Shown here: piece by piece, positions 34,804 to 36,480 of the stretch
How the letters are laid out: each line of letters starts with the position of its first letter
Position numbering within the stretch: the first letter of the stretch is position 1
NCBI GenBank assembly: GCA_016202605.1
Contig: JACQOJ010000136.1
Span: 1-36,480 of the forward strand
Direction of reading: 5' to 3'
DNA length: 36,480 nt
From: Betaproteobacteria bacterium
Lineage (GTDB): Bacteria; Pseudomonadota; Gammaproteobacteria; Burkholderiales; SG8-41
The notes under the pieces: model-generated
Seen by the model: only the letters and a program-made list of their open reading frames with translations
What the model was told of the DNA's origin: nothing
Databases searched by the model: none
Translations under genes and position numbers: made by a program

Positions 34804-35367
34804 TCACTTCGCCGCGGGCCCGGATGCCGCGATCAGCGTGCCGCTCATTCCGCGCTCGTCGTGATTGGAAATCGGGCAGCTGATCTTGTACTCCCCTTCC
34901 TGCAGAGTGACTTCGAGGCGGACCGTGCGCCCGGGGCTGAATTTCGCCGCGTATGCGTCAACCCCCGGACCCTCGACATGGAAATCGTGCGAAAAGCGCC
35001 CCTCGTTGCGCAGCACGAACGTGACCGCGCCCGGTTCGACGCGAATCTTGCCGGGCTTCAGTTCATATTCCGTGAACGCGATCTCGACCTTGCCGCCGGC
35101 GACCTGCACAAAGTCGGCGCCGGGCGCGGCCGCCGTCGCCTGCGCTGGAGCATGCGCGTGGCGCGGCGGCGCGGGCGCTGCCTCCGGACGCCCCGGCGCG
35201 TCGCCGGGCCCGCCGCTAAACCACGGAGGCAGTTCGCCAACCGCGCGCGGGATGCCCGGATGCTCCCCGACCTTCGCGGCCATCCAGGCCATGAGCACGC
35301 CGGTGAGGAGGAACGCCGCCAGGGTTGAAGCGCGCGCCGTGATTCTCTTCACGAAATCCCCGGCCAT
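34804..35367 (-). CDS. Membrane-anchored cupredoxin
   Basis: This protein of about 187 residues has one N-terminal helix (TLAAFLLTGVLMAWMAAKV), a Pro/Ala-rich linker (residues ~55–85) and a C-terminal cupredoxin domain. The type 1 copper ligands look complete: His in FSHDFHVEG, Cys in ISCPISNH, His four residues on, and Met in ERGM. It would be a periplasmic blue-copper electron carrier. ATG 35367 is the preferred start; in-frame GTG codons at 35421 and 35427 give longer forms without a better ribosome site. The stop lies one base before the CydA-like ATG, so it probably serves that complex. Confidence 0.82.
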   Translation of the reverse strand: MAGDFVKRITARASTLAAFLLTGVLMAWMAAKVGEHPGIPRAVGELPPWFSGGPGDAPGRPEAAPAPPRHAHAPAQATAAAPGADFVQVAGGKVEIAFTEYELKPGKIRVEPGAVTFVLRNEGRFSHDFHVEGPGVDAYAAKFSPGRTVRLEVTLQEGEYKISCPISNHDERGMSGTLIAASGPAAK

Positions 35368-35429
35368 GACCGGCGCGAAAGAGCGCTTGCCCCGCTCCCC
35401 GCCTCGATCCCCTCTACTCACGACCACAC

Positions 35430-36077
35430 CTACGGCAGCACGCTGACATAGCCGACCATCGGCCCCTTCACCGCCTTGCCCTTGTCGTCGTAGGCCCTCA
35501 GTTCCCCTTTCGGGCCCACGAAAGTATGCATCTCGCAGATCATGCGGTAGGTGCCGGGCTGATTCGCCTGGAACCTGAGCTTCACCTGCTCGCCGCGGAC
35601 GAATTCGCCGGCCTTGAGCTTATCGGGCCCTTCATACTTGTTCGGGTTGGCGCGCGCGGCCGCCTTGCCGATGGCCTTCCCGGCATCGTCGATGATCGGG
35701 GCACCTTCAGTGCCGATCTCCGTGCCCTCGATCACCACGTTGTGAACGTCGCCTTTGACGCTGTGGACGAGCAGCTCCACGCAGTCTCCTCTTTTCACGA
35801 TGATGACCGAGGGGTCGAAGCTGTAACGCTCGAGCTTTGAATTTGCTTCCCGCGCGACCCCGCGATCGGTATAGGCCACCGGCTTTCCGTCACGGCCCTT
35901 GGGCACCGTATCCCATTCCCCGGCGACGACCAGAAATTGCCTGACCGGAGCGTTGGCCGCGCAGTTCGGTGACAGCCCGGCAGTTTTCGCTTTCGCCGCG
36001 ACCTGGGCCGCGGCCGCGCCGGACGTTACTGCGAGAGTGATGCTGGCAAATGCCAGGAATAAGGTCTTGCTCAACAT
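35430..36077 (-). CDS. Exported cupredoxin-domain protein
   Basis: This 215-residue protein has a cleavable signal peptide (residues 1–24, AVTSGAAAA) and one cupredoxin-like domain. Copper ligands are probably His in GDVHNVVIEG, Cys and His in CEMH, and a Met in the final GPMVGYV. A ~30-residue insertion (GTEGAPIIDDAGKAIGKAA) sits between strands. It does not have the C-x2-H-x4-H pattern of nitrosocyanin. It is the first gene of the ten-gene array; ATG 36077 follows a perfect AGGAGGTG site. It probably is a soluble periplasmic electron carrier. The enzyme it serves is not proven. Confidence 0.82.
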   Translation of the reverse strand: MLSKTLFLAFASITLAVTSGAAAAQVAAKAKTAGLSPNCAANAPVRQFLVVAGEWDTVPKGRDGKPVAYTDRGVAREANSKLERYSFDPSVIIVKRGDCVELLVHSVKGDVHNVVIEGTEIGTEGAPIIDDAGKAIGKAAARANPNKYEGPDKLKAGEFVRGEQVKLRFQANQPGTYRMICEMHTFVGPKGELRAYDDKGKAVKGPMVGYVSVLP

Positions 36078-36280
36078 GGGCACCTCCTTGTTGGTCGGTT
36101 TGGACGATTTGGCACCATTCATCATTCGAAAACCAGACCGCAGAACAACGGCCGATGGTAGCGCCATGTCCGCTCGCCTGCCCCTCTCCACTGAAACCAC
36201 GAAGCGATAGGAAAATCGGTTCTTCCGGGTTTTAAGAGATGAGCCGGATTATTTTCTAACCAAGGAGAACGAAAAGGAAT

Positions 36281-36293
36281 CGGGGAGTCCCCG
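36281..36293. promoter_or_regulatory. Perfect GGGGA palindrome upstream of the cupredoxin operon
   Basis: CGGGGAGTCCCCG is a perfect palindrome about 205 bases before the first cupredoxin ATG, in the 238-base gap after the FixJ-type gene. It may be a regulator site. No -10/-35 pair could be assigned in the gap. Confidence 0.4.
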
Positions 36294-36305
36294 TACAAGG
36301 GATAA

Positions 36306-36315
36306 GGGAATTCCC
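36306..36315. promoter_or_regulatory. GGGAATTCCC palindrome at the end of the FixJ-type gene
   Basis: A perfect ten-base palindrome immediately follows the regulator stop codon, centred 23.5 bases from the neighbouring GGGGA palindrome. The paired sites may bind the FixJ-type protein or act as a weak hairpin. Confidence 0.35.
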
Positions 36316-36480
36316 CTACTCGCCTTCCAGAAGCACCGCCATTTTGACGAGTTCAGCCAGCGACTTTGCCTGCATTTTCTCCATGACCTTGGCGCGGTGG
36401 ATCTCGACGGTCTTTTCGCTAATGCCGAGACGGCGGGCGACCCCCTTGTTGGTCTCTCCGGCGACCACCAGGCCCAGCAC
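36316..36480 (-). CDS. FixJ/NarL-type response regulator, C-terminal part only
   Basis: The last 54 residues of a LuxR-type DNA-binding domain are present: VAGETNKGVARRLGISEKTVEIHR, then AKVMEKMQAKSLAELVKM, ending LEGE. The HR-x-x-V-M-x-K-M pattern is typical of FixJ-type regulators. The receiver domain lies outside the window. It is on the same strand as, and 238 bases upstream of, the cupredoxin operon and is a good candidate to control it. Confidence 0.88.
   Translation of the reverse strand: MLGLVVAGETNKGVARRLGISEKTVEIHRAKVMEKMQAKSLAELVKMAVLLEGE

Noticed and set aside
35430-36077. Nitrosocyanin or copper nitrite reductase
   Set aside because: It lacks the C-x2-H-x4-H red-copper pattern and has only one cupredoxin domain without the type 2 copper histidines of NirK.

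Overview
This window is GC-rich, tightly packed DNA from a proteobacterium, most likely a facultatively denitrifying betaproteobacterium. The evidence is the narXL–narK1K2–narGH order, FNR/DNR-type sites, an aat–ate–pyrD neighbourhood, a solo rnfB next to ald and nth, and a DUF1841 gene. I assign 34 genes, including one disrupted gene and two cut by the window ends. I see no tRNA, rRNA, CRISPR, transposase or phage gene. No gap exceeds about 240 bases.

Region 1 (1–10,970, minus strand) is nitrate respiration. The two-component pair narX and narL comes first in the direction of transcription, then two NarK-type transporters, then narG and the start of narH. narG keeps its full frame from 4533 to 787, but codons 104 (TAA) and 781 (TAG) are stops where the family has tyrosine. 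A 163-base imperfect inverted repeat separates narG from narH, and a 78-base heptad-phased inverted repeat separates narK2 from narG. A hemerythrin-domain gene with its own FNR-type box precedes narX.

Region 2 (11,061–13,827) is ccoI–ccoS, for copper loading of cbb3 oxidase, behind a well-spaced FNR-type box.

Region 3 (13,896–26,742) is mostly housekeeping: aat, ate, pyrD, ald, rnfB, M48 protease plus SH3 protein, dienelactone-hydrolase-like protein, nth and DUF1841. Between ate and pyrD sits a four-gene envelope module: an OmpR-type regulator, a histidine kinase, an LtaS/OpgB-like transferase and a PAP2 phosphatase.

Region 4 (26,873–36,077, minus strand) is the most unusual part. It is a ten-gene array, overlapping or abutting at almost every junction. 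It encodes two cupredoxins, a divergent CydA-like membrane cytochrome without a CydB partner, a membrane cytochrome c, a small membrane protein, an Mrp/ApbC ATPase, a zinc-ribbon protein, a tandem universal-stress protein, a radical SAM/SPASM enzyme and a HemY-type protoporphyrinogen oxidase. Three consecutive proteins (zinc-ribbon, USP, radical SAM) end in the same ~50-residue domain, which I recognise as PCP_red, otherwise known from the C-terminus of the protochlorophyllide reductase BchB/ChlB subunit. The USP tail adds a heme-regulatory-like KCPF motif. I infer a respiratory complex with a dedicated tetrapyrrole and Fe-S maturation and sensing module. A FixJ-type regulator, cut by the window end, lies just upstream.
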